A stretch of DNA of 64,000 nucleotides from Lasiodiplodia sp. COLG20 (GCA_009801085.1 VNWV01000003.1:2170001-2234000); one strand, 5' to 3'; positions 23,016 to 34,060 are shown, counted from the first letter of the stretch. Numbers and translations: made by a program. The notes: generated from the letters alone by a model not told the origin.

Positions 23016-25237
23016 ATGGCCCCTCCGTACGCCGGCACCGTCGTGGTTCCCATTGAGCCCTACTCCGATGGCGACCCTACACATTGTCCAACTCGCGCAG
23101 AGTACAGGCTGCAAGACCCACCGGCGATCTATCTGGAGAAGCTCGCAGAATCCTGGATGAAGGAGCGCGGCGAATTTCATAAAGGTGAGGCAATACCAGC
23201 ATGCCGTTCCTAATTCGCACAGACCGCGCGGCAGCCTGACGATGAACTCATGATCATGGCTGATCATGTACAGGCGTTGCATACACTTTGGACAGATTGC
23301 CACATGGCTACACTGTCTGGGGCAGGCCTAGGAAGAACCAGCCTCAACACATCGACAAATGGGCGTTTGGCCATCCAGAGGGGAAAACTTTTGATTCCCC
23401 CAATAGATTCTTTCCCCATTTCCTCCATCTCATGAACAACAAGGGAAGTAATATCGGATGCCCATGTACCGTCTGCAACAGCGGGGGCAAAGGAAAAACT
23501 CCAACGGCACCGTCTTCGAGAACGAAGCCTGCCTCAGTTCAGGCCGTACAGAAGATTCTTCCAAAGTTCAAGGGCAGACCACGCCAAGTCGATACATCGG
23601 AATTACGTACAGATGATGAGGGCACGCCCGACATTTATCGAAACCTCATTGACAAGCTGAAGCGCGAAGGCCATGTCGATGAGCTCATTAAAGAGACCTT
23701 GAGCTTAGATTGGAGAGTAGAACGTAACTGCCTTCCAAAGGTTCTCGATAAGCTATCGAAACAGGGCCAGTGGATTCCCCGACCGGGAGAGCTTGTACTT
23801 TTTGTACGCAACTTGTCACCCGATGCCACTGAGATCTGCTTCGACGACGCTACTGGAGAGTACAAAGTCTGGAGCACCGCTCAACGCCGATTCGGCTCTC
23901 ATCCGCGGTGGGAGGCCGGTGTCATCACGCAAGCCGCAGCTGAGACGCCGCGCGTGGAGGACTTGACCACTGAGACTGAGAAGCAGTACCAACGCAACTA
24001 TTCCGGCTTCAGGGTTGAGCTGATACCTGACCCAAATAGCTCTCAAAAGCACTGGTCCAAGCAGCACAAGTATCTTCCTTTAACTGCAATACGCCCTTTC
24101 GCTTTCTGGTCTGAATTTCTCCACGGAATTCCCGAAGACGACTGGCATCCCACAATCAAACATGCCTTCACAGCCATGTCCTCGTTCTCGCTCGTAGAAA
24201 AACAGCGGTTCGTGGGTACGTGGCCGACTGCATCGGTCGCCTGCCGAGGGATCTACATTGGTTCGGAGTTGGTCCTATGTGGCGACACTGTACGCTTGAT
24301 GCCAAGAGAGCCAGGGGCGGACGTCACGGACATCTTGAAAATCACGTCTATCAAGCTGAATTTCGTGAACTTGGACACGGCAAGTGACGATGACTATGAC
24401 CAGGGCCACCCCTACAACTCATTTGTCCACATAACTGGCAAAGCATTTACATCGGAGCCAATGCGCGCCGCAAGCCGGATTCCACTTACAGAAACAGAGA
24501 GGAGTGGAACACCGATTGAAGGGTACGAAGATGAATGGTACTGGTTGCATGGTCCAGAGAAATGCTTACGCATTCCCTTTAACCGTATTCTCGGTCGCTG
24601 CTTCGAAGCTGAGGCAATGCAGCTGTGGTTTCCCTCGAAGTCTTCCGGCTACAATAATGAGCAAGGTCCGGAGCTATCAAGAGGTCTTGAGGGCCTACTG
24701 CGGGCGCGGCAGTATTCGTCGCAGGAATACTCCAAGATCGAAAAGGGCAAGTCATGGTTTTGGGGTGACAGTCGTGTTGAAGCACTGGACCTTGCGACAG
24801 TAAATGGTCACGAAGTCGGCAAACACGACACATCTCGCGACCCCAAAACATGGCGCAAACTGATCAAGGTCACGGAGGGTAGCGCCGGGATCGAGGATAA
24901 GCTCGCGTTGAAGAAGACAGCGCTAGCGGAGCGCCCGTTACGGACAGGCAGCAGCGGGAGCTCGATGTTCAACTCATGGCGGGCGATCAATGTCCCAGAA
25001 GAGCGCGATGAAAGAACGGAAGGGACACAAGAAAGCCACAAAAGACCGCTTAGCATGATGGAGGATGAGGACGATGAGGCGGCTGCGGATCAGCTCATCG
25101 ACGAGCTTGCCGGAAACGTTGGCCTCGCTCAGAGCGACGAGGAGCCGGCCGAGAGCGGGAGTGACGACGTCATTATGCTAGATGAGGCGCCGGCGCAGTC
25201 TAAGAAGCAGAGGCGATTAGGGTTTCGCAACGAGTAA
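23016..25237 (+). CDS. Transcription-silencing protein Clr2 homologue
   Basis: Exons 23016..23184 and 23274..25237 (89-nt intron); 710 residues. In fission yeast Clr2 is a subunit of the SHREC histone-deacetylase/remodelling complex needed for heterochromatic silencing; nuclear chromatin work is inferred by homology. Landmarks: after the intron GVAYTLDRLPHGYTVWGRPR, then HIDKWAFGHPEGKTF, FFPHFLHLM and the cysteine block IGCPCTVC of the N-terminal Clr2 domain. Next come DWRVERNCLPKVLDKLSKQG, QWIPRPGELVLFVR and the central region HPRWEAGVITQ, PLTAIRPFAFW, WHPTIKHAFTAMSSFSLVEK and RGIYIGSELVLCGDTVRL. The C-terminal 90 residues are acidic and end in KKQRRLGFRNE, a possible nuclear-localisation segment. 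The ATG at 23016 sits in CACCATGG. Confidence 0.88.
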
Positions 25238-25960
25238 ACGGCGGATGGCACCTGCAGGGGCGCAGCTCGGTTTAGGGCTTAGGTCTTTTGGCCGGGTCGG
25301 CGTCGGAACGGGACGCAACCGTTGTTTGCCACAGCCAAAAGTCGGAAAAAAAGATGTGTACGGTAGGGCAGACGTATGGGACCGCGGGACAGGCGTCGGG
25401 CGGTGGTTCAGGAACGGTATTGGTAGACTAGCAGGCACTAACGCGATCGGGGGGCTGCTGACGGGCTGCATGCCCACGTTCCCACGGCGAGCCCTGCGTC
25501 TGCCCGGCGTGTCGGGCTGCGTCGCGATGAGGGGCGTGCAGATAGCGAATTATGACCATTACGAGGCTTGGACTCGGGCGCGGGCTGAGCTGCGCCCAAC
25601 ATCGCGTGCGAGGTGTACTGGGCCTGGCCGTGGGCGGCGGTCAAACGTCATGGGGAAGTGGGGCCTCGTGACACATCAGGGCACGCTGTGCGCCGCGGTG
25701 CTGGGCAAGTGGCTGAGGCGTGCGGCGGTAAAGAGATCTGCTCGGCACCAGGCTGCGCCGCCATTTAGCGCAGCGATAATCGCTGCCGGCCGAGCGCCGG
25801 TCAGGAACGCTGAAAGCGCCGGTGCGCGGTCCCCACTCAACACTCATCTCCTACGCGCTCCTAAACAACAACCCCAGCGGCCCCAGAGGCAACCTCCCTT
25901 CCCCAGGTGCTGATGGAGGCTAAAAGGCCGCCTTGAAAGCATCCCTCGCCTCACACCACC
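25238..25960. other. Intergenic: promoter of coiled-coil gene
   Basis: A GC-rich open frame covers much of this stretch but has an irregular composition, no domain and no plausible gene model. Treated as upstream region of the gene at 25961. Confidence 0.5.
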
Positions 25961-28630
25961 ATGGACGAGCCCCTCAGCCCGCGCACTAGCGCCTCGCCCG
26001 GCATTCCGCAGTGTTGTTGTGGCCGCACCGACTGCGCATTCCTGAGCCACAACGGCGAGCTGCTCGAGAGCCTGGAGCGCGACGTCCAAACCGCCGCCCA
26101 GCTTGGCCAGGTGAGTGCAACCGCCCTGTTCCACCCAGCAGCAAACACGTTGCTCGCCTGTTCATCTCGAACGGCCGCGTTCATCCCTGGCATCCTCCAC
26201 GATCTCCCTCATGAGATTAAGCCAAGATCCCGGCACGTCAACACCAGGCCTAGTTAAGGCGTGCATCCGTGCTGGGCCGACCCGTGCGCCGTTATTTGCA
26301 GTCTAGTTCGCCGCCGTTTTATTATGTCCTCGCCGCTGACCTTTAGCCTCCAGGCTCTGCTCCAGCGTCATGAAGCATACATCGCCGACAGCGAAGCGGA
26401 ACGCCGTCGCATGGCCGCCAAAATTGAGTCCCTCGAGCACGACAAGGCCGAACTCGAGGCCCGCAACGCGAAGACGGTGCAAGAGAACCGCGCCCTGCTC
26501 GACCAACTCGAGGCCATCAACAATGCCGCCTCCGAGACCGACGCGCATTGTCACGAGCTGACGGCCGCGCTGATGGAGACGCAGGAGGAACTGCAGCGCA
26601 TGACCAACCTCGCATCCCGCACCGAGAGCCTGGAGAGACAACTAGCCGAGCTGGAGAGAGAACAGCAGGAGCTGCAGAACAAGCTGAGCTCCACTTCCAA
26701 GGACGAGAAGTCGGCCGTCAAGCGCTGGAGGAAGGCAGAGCAGACCATTGCTGCCCTGTCGGAGCAGATCGAGCGAATCGAAAAGGAGGCCAAGGAGGAG
26801 CGCGAGCGCCATGTCGAGGTTGTGAGCCGCATGGAGCGGCGTCGGGCTGTGGAGCGCGAGCTGGAGACGGCTGCCGGCAGGCTGAAGGGCGCTGCTGCTG
26901 CGAAGGCCGGCAATCACGACAAAACGGGCACGAATGTGGTGTCGCACTTTGTCAAGGACATCCTCCAAGACAACGCGAACCTGCAACTCGGCATCGTGGA
27001 GCTTCGCGAGATGCTCATGAACTCCAACGACGAGGTCGAGCGGCTGAGAGAGCAGCTTCTGCTCCACCAGCCGATGAGCGAGGCTTCGGAAGAGCCTAGC
27101 GGACCGAGTTTGCAGAAAGAGCTGGGTTTGGAGGAGCCGGAGCCGGAGCCGCCGCAGGAAACCCCCAAGGAGCCACGCCAGCTCCACGTTCACCACCATT
27201 ACCACGCCGCACCTGCTGCAGCCAAGGAACCCAGGAAGGGCCACCTACAGCGCAGGTCTTCAAAGAAGAGACGGAGCGTTGTTACGCCCAGCCACTTCGC
27301 ACCGCCTTCGGGAATGCACACTCCTCGCTCTTCCATCTCTAACCCCCGCCCTACGACTCCTTCTTCTGCCGCTACCATTCTTTCTCAAACAGCCGTTACC
27401 ATTCCTAACACCGCCAAAGGCCATGCCCATCGCTGGTCGGTCGCAAGCCATCAAACGGGCATCTCCATGGCCCCGTCGTCGGTGCCCAGCTCTCCCTACT
27501 CACGACGCACGTCGTCCATTTTCGATCGCATGTTCAGCGACGCCGGCCAGGATTCTTCACGACCCACGAGTCCCGAAAGCAACAACGACCCCGGATCGCC
27601 TGACTTTGCTCCGATTACAACCAGAGGCAAGGGTCCCGCCAGGACCCTCACGACGCCTGCGGCGTTCAAGCTCCACGCCAAGGCCGCCCCGCCCATCGAA
27701 GTCAGCGCAACCGCGTCGTCGCGCATCTCGGAAGAGGAGCTTGACAGTCTCTCGCCCATCTGTCAGGATGTCATCACAGAGGAGCAGGAGACGTGTTCGG
27801 ATGCCGACATCTCGGCCGTCGACCTGACAACGCCTGAAGCGCAGGATTCCGACGAGGTGTACACCAATGGCCAGATTGGCCACGGTCTGCGCCGTGCCAC
27901 ATCGCACGAGTCCCTCCTCTCGGTGCGTGGCATGGACATCTCGGTACACGCGCGGCCGTCGCAGATTTACTTTGCGCCTAGCAGCCCCTCTTCTCAGGCG
28001 ATGGCCAGCCTTAGCAACATGGTCGCGCGTCCGAGCATCTCCTATCGCCACGACCAAGACGCTAGCGCGGCGCACCGCAGTCTACTCGCAGGCTTCACTA
28101 CGGATCAGCGCACTGGTGGTCAGAGTTCTCGGCCCAAGCAAAACAACTCGGGCGGAGGCATTGGCCGCAAAGTGGGCGGATGGGTTTTTGGCAAGTGGGG
28201 CTTCGCGCCCACACCGACTCGCGCAGCTGAAGCCACGGCTGCAGAAGCCGCTGCCAGCACATCAACCACGACTTCGCTGTCGCCCAACGCGCAGGCTCCG
28301 GCGACGAAAGACGGCCGTGCGAGCAGCTCCAGCACGGCGTCGTCGACCAATTCCTCGTCGACGGCCACTACCGAGGTGCCGTCGACTTCTGCCACGATGC
28401 CCCGCCGGTCTAAGTCGCTCAAGCACCGTTCGCCCGGCATCAACCAGGCCGGGCCCATCCACGGCATCGGCCCGTCGACGAAGGCGCCGTTCAAGGTCGT
28501 TGTCCAGAAGGACGAGGTCGACGTCGACGCGCTGAGGGAAAGCCTCGCTGAGGCCGGCGGCAGCCCCGTTCGCACGGAGCCGCAGATCAGGATCGAGCCG
28601 CCGTCGGAAACTACGGCAGCCGGTGCGTGA
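25961..28630 (+). CDS. Coiled-coil protein with N-terminal Cys motif, unknown function
   Basis: Exon 1 25961..26110 and exon 2 26354..28630, giving 808 residues. The 243-nt intron is the longest in the window. Exon 1 encodes MDEPLSPRTSASPGIPQCCC followed by GRTDCAFLSHNGELLESLER, a short Cys-containing head. The protein then forms a long heptad-rich coiled coil (about residues 50-290) rich in Glu/Lys/Arg/Gln, continuing ALLQRHEAYIADSEAERRRM. A His-rich spot (LHVHHHYH) and a long Ser/Thr/Pro-rich disordered region follow. Near the C-terminus are MPRRSKSLKHRSPG and APFKVVVQKDEVDVDALRES. The architecture suggests a scaffold or cytoskeleton-associated protein, but this is inference; I do not recognise a named family. 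Starting at the first in-frame ATG of exon 2 would lose the Cys head and give a poor model. Confidence 0.8.
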
Positions 28631-30142
28631 TGACTGTGGGGCGCTGTAAGAAGTCTGTACGATTATCTGACGCTTTGCTTACTTGTCGTTCGTTCACATC
28701 CTCTTTGTCATCCCCTGTTACCCACTGTTGGAAAATCACACTTGAAATATGTTTGTTTGGCGTTTGTACTCGAGATCACGGGCATACGGTGTTTGGACGG
28801 TCGCATGTGTCATTGTTATTGTTATTGCTGTTTAAACTCATCTGGAAAGCGCACGTGGAGGAGATACCCTATTCTTCCCACAAGACGGCGGGAGCTCAAG
28901 TGATAGAAAGACGTCGTTTTACGATACCCCACGGGTGGTTCGCCTAGTCATCTGCGCGTTTCGTTACCCTTTCCTTAATGATTCGATAGAGTTCTCGCTG
29001 CTGTCCTTTGTGTTTGTGGGTCTGGCTGCACGGGCCTATTTGAAGTGTTCGTCTCTCGTTCCCACGCAGTTTGCCCTCTGTCGCTGAGCTGTACAATACT
29101 GTCGTTTCTGTACATACACATCGGGATCACGACGCGGACAGGTCAAAAGTCCGTGTTGGCAAGGGTCGCATTGGCCTCTCTTGGAGCCGTCGCATTGGGA
29201 ATGCTTCTGGAAAATGTTGGTAGATCTCACAATGGGAAAGGCGAGAGGGAATCGGGAAACGATTTTCTCGTTCAACCCACAAACCACCTTTTGATCTTTT
29301 GAACAACTCAGTTCTCTTCCTTTCCTCACTCCGCGGCGGGCCGTGCGTGCGTGCAGATTGCCAACGTATTGCTAACAACTCATTGTCTGCGATCTCATTC
29401 GCAGTCTGAGGCGACGAAAAGCAAGGCAGACGAGGCTGACGACAAGGTTTTCTCTTCATTTCTGCGGTGAGGGCGTGTTGCGTTGCGTGTCGGACGACGC
29501 GAGGGCGGGCTGTGCGGATGGCGGCCGTTGCGCTGCGAGGCGTCTGTGTCCGCCTAGCTCTTCGACGTCGTTATGTCTGTGTTATAATAATGGTCCGTTC
29601 TTCGTAGAGGAGAACGTGCTTGATACTCCTGTCAAACATTCACCGTCGTACTTTGCTCTACCCTCCTATTTCGCCTCCAGCTCAACGTGTTGTCGTTGTC
29701 TGCAGAGTCAGTCGATCTCCACCATCGCCGGTCCTCCTTCCTACAACAAGCTCTTTTAGCCGCCCTCACCGGTCCCCGCGCCACCAAAACTCCACACAAG
29801 TGTTTCGACTACAGCAACAGCTTGAGGGGCCATCGCTAGTTACCGCGACAACCGAGCAACTAGTCAAGCAGAAAAGAGGAGCAGTAGGGAAAAGTGCAAG
29901 CAAAAAATTCGTACTGAGAGGGCTCCGCTGTGACGAACGCAACCCCGGTCCCGCATTACCAACGAACCCACAAACCGCGCACTCGGGAGCGACCGCCGGC
30001 TGAAACCGCCTCTACCGAACTCCACTCCACGTTTTTTTTTTCTCTTGCTCCACATCGGGTAGCATTACCCCGCGCGTTTTTGGAGAGAGAAAGTTGCAGT
30101 CCACGTGAGAGAAGGGAAATTTTCTAGGAAGACAACGGCAAA
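28631..30142. other. Intergenic with pyrimidine-rich leader
   Basis: About 1.5 kb: 3' flank of the coiled-coil gene, then a long upstream region of the small gene at 30143, with C/T tracts (notably a T-run near 30032-30041). This style fits a strongly transcribed fungal gene with a long 5' leader. No coding feature supported. Confidence 0.5.
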
Positions 30143-30468
30143 ATGTCTCACGATACCTCGACCATGAAGCAGTCCGCCTCGTCGACCCCGTCCGCGATCA
30201 CCAGATACTGGACCGCGCTGGTGGAGCTGTTTTCGTTCCTCCCCGGCAACGGCAACGTGGACGCGGCTACGGCGAAGGTGCTGCGGTGCAAGTACAGCGG
30301 GGACGAGGATCTGCTGGACGTCGAGGGCTGGGAGGAGGCGGATGATTTGTGGAGGGGCGTCGTCGTGGGCGGTGGAGTCATGAGGTGAGTTCTTCTTCAT
30401 GGCATTTTGCCTCCCAAGCCTTTTGGTGGATCAATGTGCTAATGTCGGCTTGTTGCAGTTTTGTGTAA
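30143..30468 (+). CDS. Small protein (83 aa), unknown function
   Basis: Exon 1 30143..30384 and a 10-nt terminal exon 30459..30468, joined across a 74-nt intron with GTGAGT donor and TTGCAG acceptor. The product is 83 residues: a Ser/Thr-rich start, then ITRYWTALVELFSFLPGNGN, VDAATAKVLRCKYSGDEDLL and DVEGWEEADDLWRGVVVGGG, ending MSFV. Support comes from the AAAATG context, a clear codon bias over exon 1, and a consensus intron placed just before the open frame would end. No family recognised and no signal peptide. The terminal exon is the weakest part; reading through the donor would change only the last residues. Confidence 0.55.
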
Positions 30469-31603
30469 GCACTTTTTGCTGAAAGCGTCATGAGACGTTT
30501 GAGCGATCTTTCTCGTGGTCGGCCTAAGGAAAGGTTGATCGTTTAGGGTGGATTCTTCGGTTTCAGACCATTGATTTGCCGCGAGACTGACCTTACGTGT
30601 TACTCGCTGGCCGTTATTGGAGTGCTTTCCTTTCTGGGTTTGGCATTGGACACCGGCGGAAGGGATTGCATTGAGGCTCACTGGTATCATTGAATGGCGG
30701 CTACAATTCTTTTCACCTAGGGGGTGGGAGGATTTCTTGTTTTGGAGGGATACACCGATATGTACTGGCTCTGGCGTTATTTGTCTTTGGGTTTCTGCTT
30801 CAAGTATTTCTACCTGTATTACTGTCGACAATCTTGTATATCAGAATGTTCTATATTCCTACTTCTTCTCTGCCTAGACGTCATGATTGGGGATGGCTTT
30901 ATTTCAAGATGCTGGTGAGGTGAAGGAGTATGGATTTCTTCATAGATTACAGGTGCTGCTCCGCATTGATACTCCACGTTGGACTATGCCAGCACCTCTT
31001 TGTTCTTGCGCGAGTGATGATGTGTTTGTGGTCTTTTTCGAAGCCAAGCAGTAGTCCTGCCAGTAAATTGCTGTTCCGACAGAACGGCCCACTTGCTCAA
31101 CCACACAACAAGCAGCGTGCTATGACCGCTTTAAGTACATCTTCAACTCAAGCCCGTTCCAACCCGCTGATCAAGTCGCCAAACATCATCAAAGCCAACT
31201 TTCTTACCCCAATACCACGTGCCCAGCCTTCCATCCTTCACATGGGTAAAGAGACCCTGCAGCAGCTTCACGCGACATGGTTCCGCACAGCTCACCTCAC
31301 TTCCAAGATTATCCTTGATAAATTGCGCCATGAATAGTATTTTTACACCAAAGAACCAACTTACCAATGGAGAAGCAAGAAAGAAAACAACAAATGGCAT
31401 TGTCACTTGCTGGCTTTGCTTTACTCCCGCCCCGGAGAGGTTCATCCATGTTGTCTTGACACCTGTGACAGACACCGTTGATAGTTAGAATTCACTATTA
31501 TGGAATGCTGATACGGGATGCGAAGCGTAAATAGTGTTGTACTTCAGCATTTTGCTTGTACGCTGGTGGTGAGCGCCCACTGGCCTTTTTGATACTCGTT
31601 CCC
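30469..31603. other. Intergenic / probable 3' UTR of small gene
   Basis: T-rich sequence directly downstream of the small gene looks like an untranslated region. Short open frames on both strands (a minus-strand frame at 31143-31475 has one hydrophobic segment but no ATG) are not supported as genes. Confidence 0.45.
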
Positions 31604-31651
31604 ATCCACGATAGGGTTTTAATATATAGTCGAGAATAGCAAAGGCTCTGA
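31604..31651 (+). repeat. Direct repeat, left copy
   Basis: ATCCACGATAGGGTTTTAAT then ATATAGTCGAGAATAGC and AAAGGCTCTGA. It matches 33399-33447 closely; most visible differences are A/G transitions. It ends about 10 nt before MITE copy C. The two copies bracket the MITE and the zinc-finger ORF. Confidence 0.75.
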
Positions 31652-31660
31652 ACTTCACAG

Positions 31661-31908
31661 AGGGTACTGCAGCTGATGGGCAGTGCGAGGAATAGCAGAG
31701 CCCTAAAACATGGTTTAAGTATGCCTCAGTCCTTTTTTTCTTTTTTTTACAAGAAGCAAAAGAAAAAGAACATATATGGGTAATTGAAGCTATCATCCGG
31801 ATGTAAATGTCGAATTAATAATTATACATTTACGTCCGGACAATAGCTTCATCTACCCATGGCATGAGCAAGTTCACGCTAGCCGTCGGCTGCAATACTA
31901 TACCCTGT
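31661..31908 (+). mobile_element. MITE-like element, copy C
   Basis: Starts AGGGTACTGCAGCTGATGGG and ends GCTAGCCGTCGGCTGCAATA then CTATACCCTGT; the ends are inverted repeats of each other (TGCAGCYGAYGG against CCGTCGGCTGCA). The internal hairpin has arms at 31786-31810 and 31826-31850 with a 15-nt AT-rich loop. The arms differ at only three of 25 positions, all transitions. The left segment GCGAGGAATAGCAGAGCCCT followed by TAAGTATGCCTCAGTCC is shared with copy B. The right end contains the ATG (31864) that opens the zinc-finger frame. Confidence 0.85.
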
Positions 31909-32739
31909 AGACCGTCTATGATCTTCCAGGACTCCGAGTCCGGCACATATCTGCTTAGCATCTGTGAGAGGGTGATGATTGTGTTGCTGAGGACCGTCTA
32001 CGACTATGGTCCCCGGACCAATATCACTACAGGCACTTTTATCAACATGTTTCGAATCTGTGTGCCCCCAACTCTCCCACCTCCACCATGGCAACCACTC
32101 AACATGGTATGGTCTTTCCACCAGGGCTGGAAAGGTGGCTACCTGCACGCCAAGACGCCTTGTGCCAATTGCGGCAAGCTCAGAGGACCGAGCGGCAAGG
32201 GCTTTCGTTTCGCAAGAACCGGAACTGGCAAATTCATCCGGTATTGGTATGAAGCTTGCGGCAGGTATTGGGCGAGATATGGTGAGTTAAGGCCGGTTGA
32301 GCATCTTCGCAAACACAGAACGCACAGGCCGGGCAACTTCGCGGGCCGATGCCCTAGTTGCGGAAAGAAGTGTGCGGCCAAACAGCACCGTCGGTGGGAC
32401 TTCAGAGCCAGACATTGGATATGCCTCAAATGCTTTCAGAAGACCGCACTCTTCCAATCGCGGCGCAAGAAGAAAAGAACCCCCCGACCCGGAGCATCAG
32501 ATGCATGCTCAGGATGCGGCACCAAACACCCCAGTGACGGAAAATACAGAAAGAATGTTTTTTGGCGTTGGAACAATTGGTCCGATGAGTGGGTCTGCAT
32601 GATGTGTGAATTAACAACTCAGAAAGTTGCCATTCGAGGAGTTAAGTACTATCTCAAGTACATCGACTCCGCTCGCATTCAAGCGGCCATCGCGCGCTTC
32701 CTGGTCCGCCCGATTCCCATCATCACCGGTCACCAGTAG
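31864..32739 (+). pseudogene. GATA-like multi-zinc-finger protein gene, probably decaying
   Basis: One open frame of 291 codons; residues from about 95 carry three zinc-finger-like units. Unit 1 is PCANCGKLRGPSGKG..., then YEACGRYWARYGELRP, close to a GATA finger (C-x2-C...C-N-A-C-G). The first Cys of its second pair is Tyr (TAT where TGT is expected). Unit 2 is RCPSCGKK... with RHWICLKC. Unit 3 is ACSGCGTK... with EWVCMMC. The open frame begins inside MITE copy C, so its first ~70 residues are probably artefactual. In-frame Met codons exist at 32044 and 32104. The best start context, CCACCATGG at 32088, is out of frame with the fingers. Loss of a zinc ligand plus a misplaced start suggest a mutated, possibly RIP-affected gene. 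A spliced functional form is not excluded. Confidence 0.5.
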
Positions 32740-33039
32740 TGTAGGATCGTGGGCGCGGAGGGAAGGAGAGTGAGATATGGGATAGTGCTGAAGGTGTTGT
32801 GCGCAGCAGCCACTATTTGCTTTGCCATTCTCGAATAATTTTGCTCTGTCTCTCTTCTCCAGACTCCTATTTTCTTTACTTTATGTCAGAAACTGCCTTT
32901 TCTTGCATTTTATAACGACTACGAGCTTTACATACGGAATAAGTTCTTGCGACATCATGTACATCGAGACAGGCAATAGGAAGCAGACAGAATATTCAAG
33001 GTCCATAACTTCTATATGGTCTACATTGCAATTCTAAAC
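32740..33039. other. 3' flank of zinc-finger ORF
   Basis: Pyrimidine-rich then AT-rich sequence, no gene. Confidence 0.45.
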
Positions 33040-33398
33040 TACATTAAGAACTTCGTAGAACAATTTCAGTAGCGATTATACGGAGGATTACGTAGATCTG
33101 GTAGGGAGCTCTACTTCTAAGAATTCCCGTAATCTACTAGTAGCCGCAATCTAATTACTACTCGAGGACTTCGTAATCTAATTACGTAGAGGAGGGGTAG
33201 CTATAGACTAGTATTATACTACTTATTATACCAACTTCGTAGTTAGCTTAGTTAGCTAAGTAGGGTCTATAGCCGCTATATAGTTAACTACCTACTTAGC
33301 CCTTAGTTTCTACCTAAGTATTTTAATATAGTCCACATAAATATCTTTAATTTCATAGAAGGTTTCGTAACCCGCCGATTACGTAGAGCAGCAATTGC
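33040..33398. repeat. AT-rich, TA-dinucleotide-rich tract (RIP-like)
   Basis: Composition shifts sharply: strings such as CTAATTACTACT, TAGTTAGCTTAGTTAGCTAA and GTATTATACTACTTATTATA dominate, with many TpA steps and stops in all frames. This is how repeat-induced point mutation (C to T) leaves old transposons in filamentous ascomycetes. The parental element cannot be identified by eye. Confidence 0.6.
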
Positions 33399-33447
33399 AT
33401 CCACGGTAGGGTTTTGGTGTATAGTCGAGAATGGTAGAGGTTCTGAG
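33399..33447 (+). repeat. Direct repeat, right copy
   Basis: ATCCACGGTAGGGTTTTGGT then GTATAGTCGAGAATGGTAGA and GGTTCTGAG. Counterpart of 31604-31651, about 1.8 kb away in the same orientation. The following bases (GAGGAATCGAGGAGTAGAGG) loosely resemble the start of MITE copy C. Confidence 0.75.
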
Positions 33448-34060
33448 ATCGAGGAATCGAGGAGTAGAGGACTCGGGCTGTTTGCCGATCGTAGCCAGCC
33501 ACCAACTCCGGAGCTGAGGCCTTCGTCTGTTAGTTATCCACTATCCGCAACGACTCCACGAGAATACTCCAAAGAGGTGTTTTTGATATTTGTCCTTCAC
33601 AACCCATCCTCTCGAAGCCCGCATCACGCATACAAGAGCCCCAAGTGATCAGATATTTAAATTTGGATTAAAGCCTTAAAAGAATTAAACTGCAGGTACT
33701 TAGGGGTATCCTTGATTGCTGCACCGCGCCTTATCATTGAAAAAAAAAAAAAAAAAACGAACCAAAGACATGCAAGCTGAAGCCGAAAGAAAAAAGCAAA
33801 ATATGCAACTCCTTTCCACATTCCTTGACCCAATTTTTTTCATATCCGCTCTCCAGTCTTCCCGTATCCACAAGTCCCAGACCAATCAATCTTTTACATC
33901 TCTCTTTCTCCAGGATGTTTCATGCCGGGGTATATGTGCGTCTTTTTCCCATAACTTGGGCCGAATCCGAACTCCAGGAAAACAGCGCAAAAGCAATTAC
34001 AAAGATGATTAAAGAAAACCAGCCGTAGAAGAAAAAAAAATCGTGAAGGCAGTATGCTGT
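33448..34060. other. Intergenic with poly(A) run
   Basis: AT-rich spacer, including an A17-18 run at 33740-33757; 3' flank of the arrestin gene. No gene seen. Confidence 0.5.

Noticed and set aside
25245..25913. 222-codon plus-strand frame between Clr2 and the coiled-coil gene
   Set aside because: No domain or convincing codon bias; amino-acid composition (Gly/Arg/Ala) reflects GC content. Treated as promoter.
31143..31475. Minus-strand frame with one possible TM segment
   Set aside because: No ATG start and no homology signal; lies in the probable UTR/spacer next to the repeat island.
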